A stretch of 64,000 bases of DNA from positions 51,508-115,507 of the forward strand of contig JAHJEO010000013.1 of the NCBI GenBank assembly GCA_018825305.1, in the 5' to 3' direction. Source of the DNA: Gammaproteobacteria bacterium. Its GTDB lineage: Bacteria; Pseudomonadota; Gammaproteobacteria; Burkholderiales; Rhodocyclaceae. Numbering within the stretch: position 1 is the stretch's first letter; each line of letters opens with the position of its first letter. Positions 27,942 through 36,771 of the stretch are shown piece by piece. The notes beneath the pieces are model-generated. The model searched no databases. It was not told where the DNA came from and saw nothing but the letters and a program-made list of their open reading frames with translations. A program made the position numbers and the translations under genes.

Positions 27942-29155
27942 TGCTGTACAGCGTTTTCATGCTGGCATTGCGTTCGATTCGACGCAATCTGTTGCGTTCA
28001 TTCCTCACCATCCTGGGCATCGTCATCGGCGTCAGCGCAGTGATCACGATGGTCACGCTCGGCAACGGCGCCACCCAGTCGATCAAGACGCAGATTTCCG
28101 GCCTCGGCACCAATCTGCTGATGGTGCGGCCGGGCCAGCGCCCGGGGCCGGGGGGCGGCGGCGCCGGCGTGCCACAATTCATCGAAGGCGATGCCGAGGC
28201 CATCGCATCGCAGATCGGCGGCGTGGCTGCCGTCGCGCCCGAAGGCCGCACCAGCGTCACCGTGGTAGCCAACGGCCGGAACTGGTCCACCACCGTCATC
28301 GGCAGCACCAACGCGTGGTTCGATACCGGCAACTGGAAGCTCGCCAGCGGCCGCATCTTCGAATCCGACGAGCAGCGCGCCGGTGCCGCTGTGTGCATCA
28401 TCGGGGAAACAGTGCGGCGCGAAATCTTCGGCGGCACAATCGGCCAGACCGGTTTGGGCGAACAGCTGCGGGTGCGCAAGTTTTCGTGCACCATCATCGG
28501 CATTCTGACCGCCAAGGGCCAGAGCGGCATGGGCGACCAGGACGACTCGGTGGTGGTGCCGCTGCGCACGCAGCAGCGCCGCATCACCGGCAGCCACAAG
28601 GTCGCCACACTGCTGGTGTCGATGCGCGACGGCAGCGACAGCACGCGGCTGAAGGCCAGCCTGACGCAGCTGTTGCGCGAGCGCCGCAATCTCGCCCAGG
28701 ACGACGACGACAACTTCAACATCTTCGACACCCAGCAACTGGCCGCGACGCTGTCGGGCACCACTCAGGTGCTGACCACGCTGCTCGGCGCCGTGGCTGC
28801 AGTGAGCCTGTTGGTGGGTGGCATTGGCATCATGAACATCATGCTGGTCAGCGTCACCGAGCGCACCCGCGAAATCGGCCTGCGCCTAGCCATCGGCGCG
28901 CTGGAAAATGAAGTGTTGCTGCAGTTCCTGATCGAGGCGGTGGTGTTGTCCGCGCTGGGCGGCGTGATCGGCATTGTGATCGCCACTGCTGCGTCCTGGG
29001 GATTGTCCATTCTGATGGCCATGCCCTACGCGTTCGACCCCTTTATCAACCTGCTGTCGCTGGCTTTCTCGGCCGGCATCGGCGTGCTGTTCGGTTATTT
29101 CCCGGCGCGCCGCGCCGCGCGCATGGACCCGATCGAAGCGTTGCGCCACGAATAG
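27941..29155 (+). CDS. macB: MacB-like ABC transporter permease
   Basis: A 404-residue permease with the MacB four-helix layout. There is one N-terminal helix (LLRSFLTILGIVIGVSAVIT), a large periplasmic MacB-PCD domain of about 230 residues, and then three C-terminal helices ending with the FtsX domain (VSLLVGGIGIMNIMLVSVTE, TREIGLRLAIGA). The final YFPARRAARMDPIEALRHE is the usual family end. A Gly-rich stretch, GQRPGPGGGGAGVPQF, lies at residues 65-80. This is the last gene of the cassette. A non-coding, hairpin-rich stretch follows before hldD. Confidence 0.9.
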   Translation: MLYSVFMLALRSIRRNLLRSFLTILGIVIGVSAVITMVTLGNGATQSIKTQISGLGTNLLMVRPGQRPGPGGGGAGVPQFIEGDAEAIASQIGGVAAVAPEGRTSVTVVANGRNWSTTVIGSTNAWFDTGNWKLASGRIFESDEQRAGAAVCIIGETVRREIFGGTIGQTGLGEQLRVRKFSCTIIGILTAKGQSGMGDQDDSVVVPLRTQQRRITGSHKVATLLVSMRDGSDSTRLKASLTQLLRERRNLAQDDDDNFNIFDTQQLAATLSGTTQVLTTLLGAVAAVSLLVGGIGIMNIMLVSVTERTREIGLRLAIGALENEVLLQFLIEAVVLSALGGVIGIVIATAASWGLSILMAMPYAFDPFINLLSLAFSAGIGVLFGYFPARRAARMDPIEALRHE

Positions 29156-29637
29156 ATATACCTGCCAAATTTGATAAGTGCCAATGTCTGTTCAAGGCTC
29201 GGCAGCGCCAATTTGAAATCTTTGGGTGCGACCATTGAAAGCATCCGCTTGTAGTGGGTTGTGATTGACGGCTTTGGCTGAACGGCTGCTTTGGGCAAAC
29301 CTCTAGATGGCCGAGGTCCGGACCGCCACCCAGAAATCTCGAACGGCGGGTTTCCGATCAGTCAGCTGCCAATTGAAATAAATCTGCCATCAGGCCGGAG
29401 TGGGTCGCATCCAGCCGGCCGCGGCAGGCCGGGGTGCCGCCGATTTCGCGAACGCCGCGGCGGCGGAGCGCACGCCGGGGAAGTCGGGTCTCGATGTCTG
29501 AGCGGCGTAGCCGCGAGTTTCGAGACCGGCCGGCGGGCGGGGCGGCGCAAGGGGACCCGCAGGGCGGGAGCGCATGAGGCGGCGGCCCAACCCGTCACGG
29601 CCGGCGGCGCTGCCAACCAGATCAAACGGGGTTTGGC
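29156..29637. other. Non-coding, hairpin-rich region, right flank of efflux cassette
   Basis: No supported gene in these 482 bases. The first 130 are relatively AT-rich; the last 250 are extremely GC-rich. Two clear inverted repeats are visible. One is CCGGCC/GGCCGG at 29415-29432. The other is a nested cruciform at 29487-29527 with arms GGTCTCGA/TCGAGACC enclosing GCGGC/GCCGC. hldD and this cassette converge here, so read-through control or a recombination scar are possible roles. A short minus-strand frame over the macB end was considered and rejected. Confidence 0.55.
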
Positions 29638-30645
29638 CTACTTGGTCGCAGCGAGGTGCTGCACGTACTTCGTCACGCCCTGCTCGACCGTATCGAATTC
29701 ATCCGAGTAACCCGCGCCGCGCAGCGCCGAGATGTCGGCGCGGGTGTAGCTCTGGTACTTGCCCTTGAGCGCATCGGGGAAGGGGATGTATTCCACGATA
29801 CCCTGCGCCACCATCTCCTCGAGCGACAGCGCCGGCTTGCCTTCGAGCTCACGACAGGCGTTCACCGTCGAGGTGGCGATGTCGTTGAAGGGCTGGGCGC
29901 GGCCGGTGCCGAGGTTGAATATGCCGGATTTCCCGGGGTTGTCGAGAAAGAACAGATTGACCTTGACCACGTCGTCGATGAAAACGAAGTCGCGGCTCTG
30001 CGTACCATTGGCGTAGCCGTCGCAGCCCTCGAACAGCTTGACCTTGCCGGATTCGCTGTACTGGTTGAAGTGATGGAAGGCGACCGAGGCCATGCGCCCC
30101 TTGTGCTGCTCGCGCGGGCCGTAGACGTTGAAGTAGCGGAAGCCGACGACCTGTGAGGAAAAGTCGGCGCTGGCGAGACGGCGCCGCACCACCTGGTCGA
30201 ACAGGAACTTGGAGTATCCATAGACGTTGAGCGGGCCTTCGTGCTCGCGCGACTCCTGGAACACGCTGCCGCCGCCATAGACCGAGGCCGACGAGGCATA
30301 GAGGTAGGGCACGTCCTGGTCGAGGCAGAAATCGAGCAGTGTGCTGGAGTAGCGGAAGTTGTTCTCCATCATGTAGCGGCCGTCGGTCTCCATGGTGTCG
30401 GAGCAGGCGCCTTCATGGAAGATGGCGTCCACCGCGCCATCAAAATAGCCTTCCTCGACCTGGGCGAGGAACTCCTCCTTGTCGATGTAGTCGGCGATCT
30501 CGCAGTCCGTGAGGTTCTTGAACTTGTCGGCCTTCTTCAGATTGTCGACGGCGATTATGTTGTCGATGCCGCGGGCGTTGAGCGCCTTGACCAGGTTGGC
30601 GCCGATGAAGCCGCAGGCGCCGGTAACGATGTGGTAACACGACAT
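29638..30645 (-). CDS. hldD: ADP-L-glycero-D-manno-heptose 6-epimerase
   Basis: Last step of ADP-heptose synthesis for the LPS inner core, 335 residues, short-chain dehydrogenase fold. The NADP-binding start is [21 protein letters not shown]. The catalytic YxxxK pair is in [11 protein letters not shown]. The family-specific [20 protein letters not shown] follows, and the C terminus has [12 protein letters not shown]. Residues about 154-163 (LASADFSS) are encoded by a copy of the interspersed 25-bp repeat. It is five bases downstream of the heptose kinase gene, so the two steps are co-expressed. Confidence 0.94.
   Translation of the reverse strand: MSCYHIVTGACGFIGANLVKALNARGIDNIIAVDNLKKADKFKNLTDCEIADYIDKEEFLAQVEEGYFDGAVDAIFHEGACSDTMETDGRYMMENNFRYSSTLLDFCLDQDVPYLYASSASVYGGGSVFQESREHEGPLNVYGYSKFLFDQVVRRRLASADFSSQVVGFRYFNVYGPREQHKGRMASVAFHHFNQYSESGKVKLFEGCDGYANGTQSRDFVFIDDVVKVNLFFLDNPGKSGIFNLGTGRAQPFNDIATSTVNACRELEGKPALSLEEMVAQGIVEYIPFPDALKGKYQSYTRADISALRGAGYSDEFDTVEQGVTKYVQHLAATK
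30158..30184 (+). repeat. Interspersed repeat copy 5 (in hldD)
   Basis: GAAAAGTCGGCGCTGGCG, AG, ACGGCG. Read on the minus strand as [10 protein letters not shown]. Confidence 0.7.
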
Positions 30646-30650
30646 GTTGT

Positions 30651-31583
30651 TCAGCCTTTCAGTTCTTCGATCGAGCAGGTGGCAGTGCCGAGCTTGCCGA
30701 CGACGATGCCGGCGGCGCGGTTGGCGAGTTTCATCGCCGCTGCCAGACTCTGGCCGCTGGCCAGCATCACGGCCAGCGTGGCGATCACGGTGTCGCCGGC
30801 ACCGCTGACGTCATAGACTTCGCGCGCCAGCGCCGGCTCATGCAGGGCACCGGCGGCCGAGAACAGGGTCATGCCTTCCTCGGAGCGCGTCACCAGCAGG
30901 GCCTCGAAGCCGAGGTCCTCGCGCAGGCGTTCGACGCGCGACGCGAGGTCCGCGTCGTCCCTCCATTGGCCGACAACCTGGCGCAGTTCGGCACGATTGG
31001 GCGTGAGCACCGTGGCGCCGGCATAGCGGGCGTAGTCCTCGCCCTTGGGATCGACCAGCACCGGCTTGCCGGCCTCACAGGCGAGGCGAATCATCTCGGC
31101 GATGTGGGCGAGACCGCCCTTGCCGTAGTCGGACAGGATCACCACGTCGCAGGCCGGCAACTTGTCCTCGAACTCGGCCAGTTTGGCGCGCAGCACTTCG
31201 TGCGCCGGCCAGTTCTCGAAGTCGATGCGCAGCAGCTGCTGCTGGCGACCGAGCACGCGCAGCTTGACCGTGGTGGCCAGCTGGGCGTCCTCGTGCAGGC
31301 TGGCGTCGATCTTCGAGGCGGCCAGCAGCCGCGCCAGCGACTGACCGGCCTCGTCGGCGCCGACCACAGACAGCAGGGCCGTCTGCGCGCCCAGCGCCGC
31401 GCAGTTGCGCGCGACGTTGGCGGCGCCGCCGGGGCGTTCCTCGGTGCGTTCCACCTTGACCACCGGCACCGGCGCTTCGGGCGAGATGCGTGAGACGTCG
31501 CCGAACCAGTAGCGGTCCAGCATCACGTCGCCAACGACGAGAACGCGGGCGGACGAGGTATCGGGGACTTCCGGAAGAGTCAT
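30651..31583 (-). CDS. rfaE1: D-glycero-beta-D-manno-heptose-7-phosphate kinase (stand-alone)
   Basis: PfkB-family sugar kinase of 310 residues phosphorylating heptose 7-phosphate at C1 for LPS core synthesis. The start is [20 protein letters not shown] with [13 protein letters not shown]. The [14 protein letters not shown] substrate motif is near residue 55, and the PfkB signature [19 protein letters not shown] near residue 255 carries the catalytic Asp. E. coli HldE has a fused nucleotidyltransferase domain; it is absent here, so the adenylyltransferase (rfaE2/hldC) must be encoded elsewhere. The ATG begins the kinase fold directly. Confidence 0.92.
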   Translation of the reverse strand: MTLPEVPDTSSARVLVVGDVMLDRYWFGDVSRISPEAPVPVVKVERTEERPGGAANVARNCAALGAQTALLSVVGADEAGQSLARLLAASKIDASLHEDAQLATTVKLRVLGRQQQLLRIDFENWPAHEVLRAKLAEFEDKLPACDVVILSDYGKGGLAHIAEMIRLACEAGKPVLVDPKGEDYARYAGATVLTPNRAELRQVVGQWRDDADLASRVERLREDLGFEALLVTRSEEGMTLFSAAGALHEPALAREVYDVSGAGDTVIATLAVMLASGQSLAAAMKLANRAAGIVVGKLGTATCSIEELKG

Positions 31584-31749
31584 GCTATCTCCACAAAATG
31601 CAGTCTCGCCGCCGGGCCGTCCCAAGGCGAGACGGCACGCCGCCGGAGGCGGCATCCGCGCGGACCATGCAACGAAGCGCCCTGTGACAACCGAGCGCAG
31701 CGAGCCCAAAGTTTCCCCTCGCGCGAGGGAGGGGCCGGGGGTGGGCGGG
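31584..31749. other. Intergenic palindromes between ugd and rfaE1
   Basis: This 166-base gap contains an 8-base-arm hairpin, GTCTCGCC (31603-31610) with GGCGAGAC (31626-31633). It also contains a perfect 14-base palindrome CCCTCGCGCGAGGG (31716-31729). Neither has a T-tract, so they are not clear terminators. The text is strongly GC-rich and non-coding. Confidence 0.5.
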
Positions 31750-33072
31750 TCATTTCCTGCCGATGGCGAAATACTCGAGCCCGGCGGCACGCGGGTGCGC
31801 GGGATCGTAGAGATTCCGACCATCGAAGATCGCCGGCGTCTTCAGGGCGGCCTTGATCGCCTCGAAGTCGGGCGCGCGGAATTCCTTCCACTCGGTGACG
31901 ATGGCCAGCACATCCGCACCTTCGAGCGCATCCATCGGCGTCGTGGCATAGGCCAGGCGCGGCTCGTCGCCGTAGATGCGCTGCGTCTCGTGCGTCGCCA
32001 CGGGATCGTAGGCACGAACCTTGGCGCCGCGCTTGAACAATTCGCCGATCAGCACGCGACTGGGCGCCTCGCGCATGTCGTCGGTGTTGGGCTTGAAGGC
32101 CAGGCCCCACAGGGCGATGGTCTTGCCGGACAGGTCTTCGCCGAGGCGCTTGACGATCTTGTTGGCGAGAACGAATTTCTGCTCTTCGTTGGCATCCTCG
32201 ACGGATTGCAGGATCTTGAGGCCTTGCCCCGCCTCGCGCGCGGTACGCACCAGCGCCTGGACGTCCTTGGGGAAGCAGGAGCCGCCGTAGCCGCAACCGG
32301 GATAGAGGAAGTGGTAGCCGATGCGCGGGTCGGAACCGATGCCCTGTCGCACCAGCTCGATGTCGGCGCCGAGCTTCTCGGCCAGGTTGGCCAGCTCGTT
32401 CATGAAGCTGATGCGGGTGGCAAGCATGGCGTTGGCGGCATACTTGGTGAGTTCGGCCGAGCGAACGTCCATGACAATGAGGCGCTCGTGGTTGCGCTGG
32501 AACGGTGCGTAGAGCTGGCGCATGAGGTCGGCGGCGCGCACGTCCTCGGCGCCGACGACGATGCGATCGGGCTTCATGAAGTCATCCACCGCAGCGCCTT
32601 CCTTGAGGAACTCGGGATTGGAGACGACGCTGTAGTCGATAGTCGCGCCGCGCGACTGCAGTTCCTCCGCTATGGCGGCGCGCACCTTGTCGGCCGTGCC
32701 CACCGGCACGGTGGACTTGTCCACGACGACCTTGTAGTCGCTCATGTGCTTGCCGATGCTGCGGGCGGCGGCCACCACGTATTGCAGGTCGGCCGAGCCG
32801 TCCTCGTCGGGCGGGGTGCCGACGGCGATGAACTGGATGGTGCCGTGGGCGACGGCAGCGGCGACATCGGTGGTGAAGCGCAGGCGTCCGGCGGCGACGT
32901 TCTTCCTGACCATGGCCTCGAGGCCCGGCTCGTAGATCGGAATGCCGCCTTCTTCGAGGATGCGGATCTTGTTGGCGTCGACGTCGAGGCAGAGCACGTC
33001 GTTGCCAACGTCGGCGAGACATGTGCCGGAGACCAGGCCGACATAGCCGGTGCCGATTACGGTAATTTTCAT
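31750..33072 (-). CDS. ugd: UDP-glucose 6-dehydrogenase
   Basis: Oxidises UDP-glucose to UDP-glucuronate for surface polysaccharide or LPS modification. The 440-residue product has the N-terminal Rossmann motif [32 protein letters not shown] follows near residue 120. The catalytic Cys is in [19 protein letters not shown] near residue 260, and the C-terminal domain has [18 protein letters not shown]. It sits 13 bases after lapB and could be transcribed with it. Confidence 0.94.
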   Translation of the reverse strand: MKITVIGTGYVGLVSGTCLADVGNDVLCLDVDANKIRILEEGGIPIYEPGLEAMVRKNVAAGRLRFTTDVAAAVAHGTIQFIAVGTPPDEDGSADLQYVVAAARSIGKHMSDYKVVVDKSTVPVGTADKVRAAIAEELQSRGATIDYSVVSNPEFLKEGAAVDDFMKPDRIVVGAEDVRAADLMRQLYAPFQRNHERLIVMDVRSAELTKYAANAMLATRISFMNELANLAEKLGADIELVRQGIGSDPRIGYHFLYPGCGYGGSCFPKDVQALVRTAREAGQGLKILQSVEDANEEQKFVLANKIVKRLGEDLSGKTIALWGLAFKPNTDDMREAPSRVLIGELFKRGAKVRAYDPVATHETQRIYGDEPRLAYATTPMDALEGADVLAIVTEWKEFRAPDFEAIKAALKTPAIFDGRNLYDPAHPRAAGLEYFAIGRK

Positions 33073-33085
33073 TTTTCGGATTTCC

Positions 33086-34276
33086 TCAAGGCGTCAAATC
33101 GAATTCTTCAGTGCGCTTGGGCGGGTAGGTTTCCCACTTGCCGCAAGCCGGGCAGCGCCAGTGGAACTGGCGCGCCTTGAAACCGCAGTGGTCACAACGA
33201 TAGCGCGCCACACGACGGGTGTGATTGTGAATCAGGTTCTTGACCAGTTCGAGTTCGCCACGCCGCTCCGGCGGCGCCACCAGCACCTGCGCCTCCAACA
33301 GCTTATCGAGGCCGAGCAGCGTCGGGTTGCGCTTGAGTTCGGCGCGCACCAGTTGGTAGGCTGGCTCCGGCCCCCCGTGTTCGAGCTCGGTGCGGAACGC
33401 GACATCGAGCAGGTCCAGCGAGGGATGACGTTCGAGATAGCCGCGCAGCAGTTGCATGCCCTGCACGGTCTTGCCGGCCTGGCGATGTGCCTCCATCAGC
33501 TTTTCCGCCGCCAGCGACAGATAGACCGGACTCTGCTGTTCGATGCGCTTCCAGGCATCGATCGCCGCCGTGATGTCGCCTGCGGCGACGGCAGTCTCGC
33601 CCTCCAGCAACGTGGCGCGTACGCACTTGCGGTTGACTTTGAGCGCTTCCGACAACTGCCAGCGCGCCTCGGAGGTGCGCCCGTGCAGCAATTCGCTCGA
33701 CGCCAGTTCGCAATGAAACTGGGCAATCTCCTTCTGCCACATATGATCGGCATGGTCGGGCAGGGACTCGGCGACGGCGATGGCCTTGGCCCACTCCTTC
33801 TCCTGCTGGTAGATCTCGATCAGCGCACGCAGCGCTTCATCGTCGCGCGAGGTGCCGCGCAGCTTCAGGAAAATCTCCTCGGCGCGATCCAGCAGACCGG
33901 CCTTGAGGTAGTCCTGCCCTAACTCGGACAGCGCGTGCAGGCGCTGCTCGTCGCTCAGTTGTGACTGGGTGCCATCCCGCTCGACCAGGTTCTGATGGAC
34001 GCGAATGGCGCGATCTGTTTCGCCGCGACGCCGGAACAGGCTGCCCAGGGCGAAATGCAGCTCGATGGTTTCGGGATCGATGCGGGCGGCATCGATGAAA
34101 GCCTCTATGGCCTTGTCCGGCTGCTCGTTCAGCAGGAAATTGAGCCCGGTGAAGTATGAGCGCGGCAATGCCCGCGACTCGCGGATGACGTGCTTGATGT
34201 CGATGCGTGCCGCCACCCAGCCGAGGCCGAAGAAAATCGGCAGCACCAGCAGCCACCAGAGCTGGATGTCCATCAT
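33086..34276 (-). CDS. lapB: Lipopolysaccharide assembly protein LapB
   Basis: Inner-membrane-anchored TPR protein that controls LpxC turnover and so the rate of LPS synthesis. The 396-residue product has a single N-terminal helix ([20 protein letters not shown]). About nine TPR units run from residue 45 to 345. A C-terminal rubredoxin-type zinc knuckle, [20 protein letters not shown] (CxxC...CxxC), is needed for function in E. coli. ATGATG at the start overlaps the lapA TGA; either Met may be used. Its neighbours are the usual lapA and downstream sugar-nucleotide genes. Confidence 0.94.
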   Translation of the reverse strand: MMDIQLWWLLVLPIFFGLGWVAARIDIKHVIRESRALPRSYFTGLNFLLNEQPDKAIEAFIDAARIDPETIELHFALGSLFRRRGETDRAIRVHQNLVERDGTQSQLSDEQRLHALSELGQDYLKAGLLDRAEEIFLKLRGTSRDDEALRALIEIYQQEKEWAKAIAVAESLPDHADHMWQKEIAQFHCELASSELLHGRTSEARWQLSEALKVNRKCVRATLLEGETAVAAGDITAAIDAWKRIEQQSPVYLSLAAEKLMEAHRQAGKTVQGMQLLRGYLERHPSLDLLDVAFRTELEHGGPEPAYQLVRAELKRNPTLLGLDKLLEAQVLVAPPERRGELELVKNLIHNHTRRVARYRCDHCGFKARQFHWRCPACGKWETYPPKRTEEFDLTP

Positions 34277-34542
34277 GCCTCCGCCGCGGAGTCCTTGGCT
34301 GCCTTCGCCAATTGCCGCTGCAGTTTGGACAACTCGCGGCGCTGCCGCGTCCACGTGCTCACAACGGCGGCGAGGCCGATCACTACGCCGGCGGTAAACG
34401 CAACGAGCAGCACAAGAGACAGCGGAGCCTGCCAGGCCTGATCGAGGAAGAAGCGCAGCTCGACCGTGCCACTGTTCTTGATGGCCAGTCCGAACAGCAT
34501 GAAGAAGATGACTGCGCGCAGCAGCCAGACAACGAGACTCAT
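34273..34542 (-). CDS. lapA: Lipopolysaccharide assembly protein LapA
   Basis: An 89-residue inner-membrane protein of the DUF1049/LapA family. There are two transmembrane helices (LLRAVIFFMLFGLAIKNSG, LSLVLLVAFTAGVVIGLAAV) separated by the short periplasmic stretch VELRFFLDQAW. A charged coiled-coil tail follows (RQRRELSKLQRQLAKAAKD). It works with LapB, whose start overlaps its stop. An intrinsic terminator separates it from ihfB upstream, so it needs its own promoter or read-through. Confidence 0.9.
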   Translation of the reverse strand: MSLVVWLLRAVIFFMLFGLAIKNSGTVELRFFLDQAWQAPLSLVLLVAFTAGVVIGLAAVVSTWTRQRRELSKLQRQLAKAAKDSAAEA

Positions 34543-34571
34543 CAATTGATACCCGCCGTGCCGTTTGCAAG

Positions 34572-34609
34572 AAAAAGGCGGGCGGCACCCGCTAGAGACA
34601 CCGCCCGCC
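34572..34609 (-). terminator. Rho-independent terminator after ihfB
   Basis: On the minus strand GGCGGGCGG pairs with CCGCCCGCC (nine perfect G:C-rich pairs around a 15-base loop), followed directly by TTTTTCTT. It lies 24 bases after the ihfB stop and about 30 bases before the lapA start, so it ends or attenuates the rpsA-ihfB transcript. Confidence 0.85.
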
Positions 34610-34632
34610 CGTTCGTGTGTTTCGGCACCGCC

Positions 34633-34917
34633 TTATTGCTGTTGATCGACCCGCTCGCGCAGTTCCTTGCCGGCCTTGAAGTGCGGAACGTACTTGGCCG
34701 GCACCTCGACACGCTCGCCCGACTTCGGGTTGCGCCCGACGCGCGGCGGCCGGTGATTGAGGGAGAAACTGCCGAAGCCGCGAATCTCGATGCGATCGCC
34801 GCGGGCAAGCGCCGCGGTCATCGCATCAAGAATCACCTTTACCGCTAAATCGGCATCCTTGGCCACGAGCTGGGGGAAACGTTCCGCCAGCCGGGCAATC
34901 AGCTCGGATTTGGTCAT
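34633..34917 (-). CDS. ihfB: Integration host factor subunit beta
   Basis: A 94-residue DNA-bending protein; heterodimer with IhfA. HU/IHF fold with the beta-arm signature [21 protein letters not shown] and [17 protein letters not shown], including the Pro that intercalates into DNA. The ATG is preceded by an in-frame GTG one codon upstream. The position directly after rpsA is the classical proteobacterial order. Confidence 0.95.
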   Translation of the reverse strand: MTKSELIARLAERFPQLVAKDADLAVKVILDAMTAALARGDRIEIRGFGSFSLNHRPPRVGRNPKSGERVEVPAKYVPHFKAGKELRERVDQQQ

Positions 34918-34956
34918 CACTGAAGGTCGATGAACAGGATTGGGGTGCCGGTAGTC

Positions 34957-36663
34957 TTACTGTTGGTTCATCTTGGCCTTGAGCAGGGCGCCGAGGTTGG
35001 TCGTGCCGGTACTGGCGGAACTGCTGTCCGAAGCCAGTTTCTGCATCGCCTCGTTCTGCTCGACCTGGTCCTTGGCCTTGATCGACAGGCTGATGGAGCG
35101 GGTCTTGCGATCAACGTTGATGATCAGGGCCTCGACCGACTCGCCGACCTTGAGGTGCTGCGACAGGTCTTCGATGCGCTCGCGGGCGAACTCGGACACG
35201 CGCAGATAACCCTCGACGTCGTTGCCAAGCTCGATCACGGCGCCGCGCTGGTCAACACTCTTGACCGTGCCGGTGACGAGGCTGTTCTTGTCGTGGGTGG
35301 CGATGAAGCTGGTGAAGGGATCGCCATCCATCTGCTTGATGCCCAGGGAAATGCGCTCCTTCTCGACGTCGATCGACAGCACCATGGCCTCGACCTCGTC
35401 GCCCTTCTTGAAGTTCTGCTTGGCCTCGTCGCCAGTGGCGGACCAGGACAGGTCGGACAGATGCACCAGGCCGTCGATGCCACCGGGCAGGCCGATGAAG
35501 ATGCCGAAGTCGGTGATCGACTTGATGGCGCCGGAGACCTTGTCGCCCTTCTTGTGGTTCATGGCGAAATCGTCCCACGGGTTGGCGATGCACTGCTTCA
35601 TGCCCAGCGAGATACGGCGACGCTCCTCGTCGATTTCGAGGATCATGACCTCGACCTCGTCGCCCAGCTGGACGACCTTGGACGGGTGGATGTTCTTGTT
35701 GGTCCAGTCCATCTCGGAAACGTGCACCAGGCCTTCGATGCCCTGCTCGATCTCGACGAAGGAGCCGTAGTCGGTCAGGTTGGTGACCTTGCCGAAGAGG
35801 CGGGTGCCGGACGGGTAACGGCGGGAGATGCCCACCCACGGATCTTCGCCAAGCTGCTTCATGCCCAGCGAGACGCGGTTCTTTTCCTGATCGAACTTGA
35901 GCACCTTGGCAGTGACTTCATCGCCGACATTGATGACTTCGCTGGGGTGACGCACGCGACGCCAGGCCAGGTCGGTGATGTGCAGCAGGCCGTCGATGCC
36001 GCCGAGGTCCACGAACGCACCATAGTCGGTGATGTTCTTGACGATGCCCTTGACGACGGTGCCTTCCTGCAGGTTTTCCAGCAGCTTCTGGCGCTCTTCG
36101 CCCATGTTGGCCTCAAGCACGGCGCGGCGCGAAACGACGACGTTGTTGCGCTTGCGGTCGAGCTTGATTACCTTGAATTCGAATTCCTTGCCCTCGAACG
36201 GGGTGGTGTCCTTGACCGGGCGGGTATCGACCAGCGAACCGGGAAGGAAGGCACGAATGCCATTGACCATGACGGTGAGGCCGCCCTTGACCTTGCCGGT
36301 AACGACGCCCTTGACCAGTATCTGGTCGGTCAGCGCCTTGTCGAGGTCGTTCCAGGCGGCGATGCGCTTGGCCTTGTCCCGGCTCAAACGGGTTTCGCCG
36401 TAGCCATCCTCGAGCATTTCGATGGCGACCTGGACGAAGTCGCCCGGGTTGGCCTCGATCTCGCCGCGGTCGTTCTTGAACTCGGCGGCATCGATGAAAG
36501 ATTCTGATTTGAGTCCGGCGTTGACGACCACGAAATTCTGGTCGACGCGGACGACTTCGGCCGTGATGACTTCGCCGGCGCGCATTTCTTGGCGCGACAG
36601 GCTCTCTTCGAAAAGAGCGGCAAAGGATTCGGCGGGATTCACGGCAGCAGCAGTAGCGGACAT
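34957..36663 (-). CDS. rpsA: 30S ribosomal protein S1
   Basis: A 568-residue RNA-binding ribosomal protein that brings mRNA to the 30S subunit. Six S1 (OB-fold) domains are visible as repeats of the type [17 protein letters not shown]...[10 protein letters not shown] and GDEVxAKVLKFD. Domain 3 starts around residue 190 ([20 protein letters not shown]), and domain 4 has [20 protein letters not shown]. The N terminus [20 protein letters not shown] is the ribosome (S2)-binding helix. The ATG two codons inside a slightly longer frame was chosen for the standard MS start. Confidence 0.97.
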   Translation of the reverse strand: MSATAAAVNPAESFAALFEESLSRQEMRAGEVITAEVVRVDQNFVVVNAGLKSESFIDAAEFKNDRGEIEANPGDFVQVAIEMLEDGYGETRLSRDKAKRIAAWNDLDKALTDQILVKGVVTGKVKGGLTVMVNGIRAFLPGSLVDTRPVKDTTPFEGKEFEFKVIKLDRKRNNVVVSRRAVLEANMGEERQKLLENLQEGTVVKGIVKNITDYGAFVDLGGIDGLLHITDLAWRRVRHPSEVINVGDEVTAKVLKFDQEKNRVSLGMKQLGEDPWVGISRRYPSGTRLFGKVTNLTDYGSFVEIEQGIEGLVHVSEMDWTNKNIHPSKVVQLGDEVEVMILEIDEERRRISLGMKQCIANPWDDFAMNHKKGDKVSGAIKSITDFGIFIGLPGGIDGLVHLSDLSWSATGDEAKQNFKKGDEVEAMVLSIDVEKERISLGIKQMDGDPFTSFIATHDKNSLVTGTVKSVDQRGAVIELGNDVEGYLRVSEFARERIEDLSQHLKVGESVEALIINVDRKTRSISLSIKAKDQVEQNEAMQKLASDSSSASTGTTNLGALLKAKMNQQ

Positions 36664-36739
36664 AGACACTTCCAATTGCCACCCGGGTGGCGGGTCGGTT
36701 GAACATTGCCGCGGCAGCCCGGGACTGTCGCGACACCAA

Positions 36740-36756
36740 GGCGATCAGTGATCGCC
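36740..36756. promoter_or_regulatory. 17-base palindrome in the rpsA leader
   Basis: GGCGATCA-G-TGATCGCC is a perfect inverted repeat with a one-base centre, between the aroA/cmk stop and the rpsA start (77 bases before the ATG on the minus strand). No T-run follows, so it is better explained as a protein-binding site or an autoregulatory leader stem than as a terminator. rpsA is autogenously controlled in other bacteria. Confidence 0.4.
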
Positions 36757-36771
36757 GTTAATCTTTACCTT

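Noticed and set aside
29095..29298. Short minus-strand frame across the macB permease end
   Set aside because: 67 residues, no recognised family, no ribosome site seen; overlaps a conserved gene end.
31800..33180. Long plus-strand frame opposite ugd
   Set aside because: Antisense shadow in GC-rich DNA; ugd is complete and conserved.
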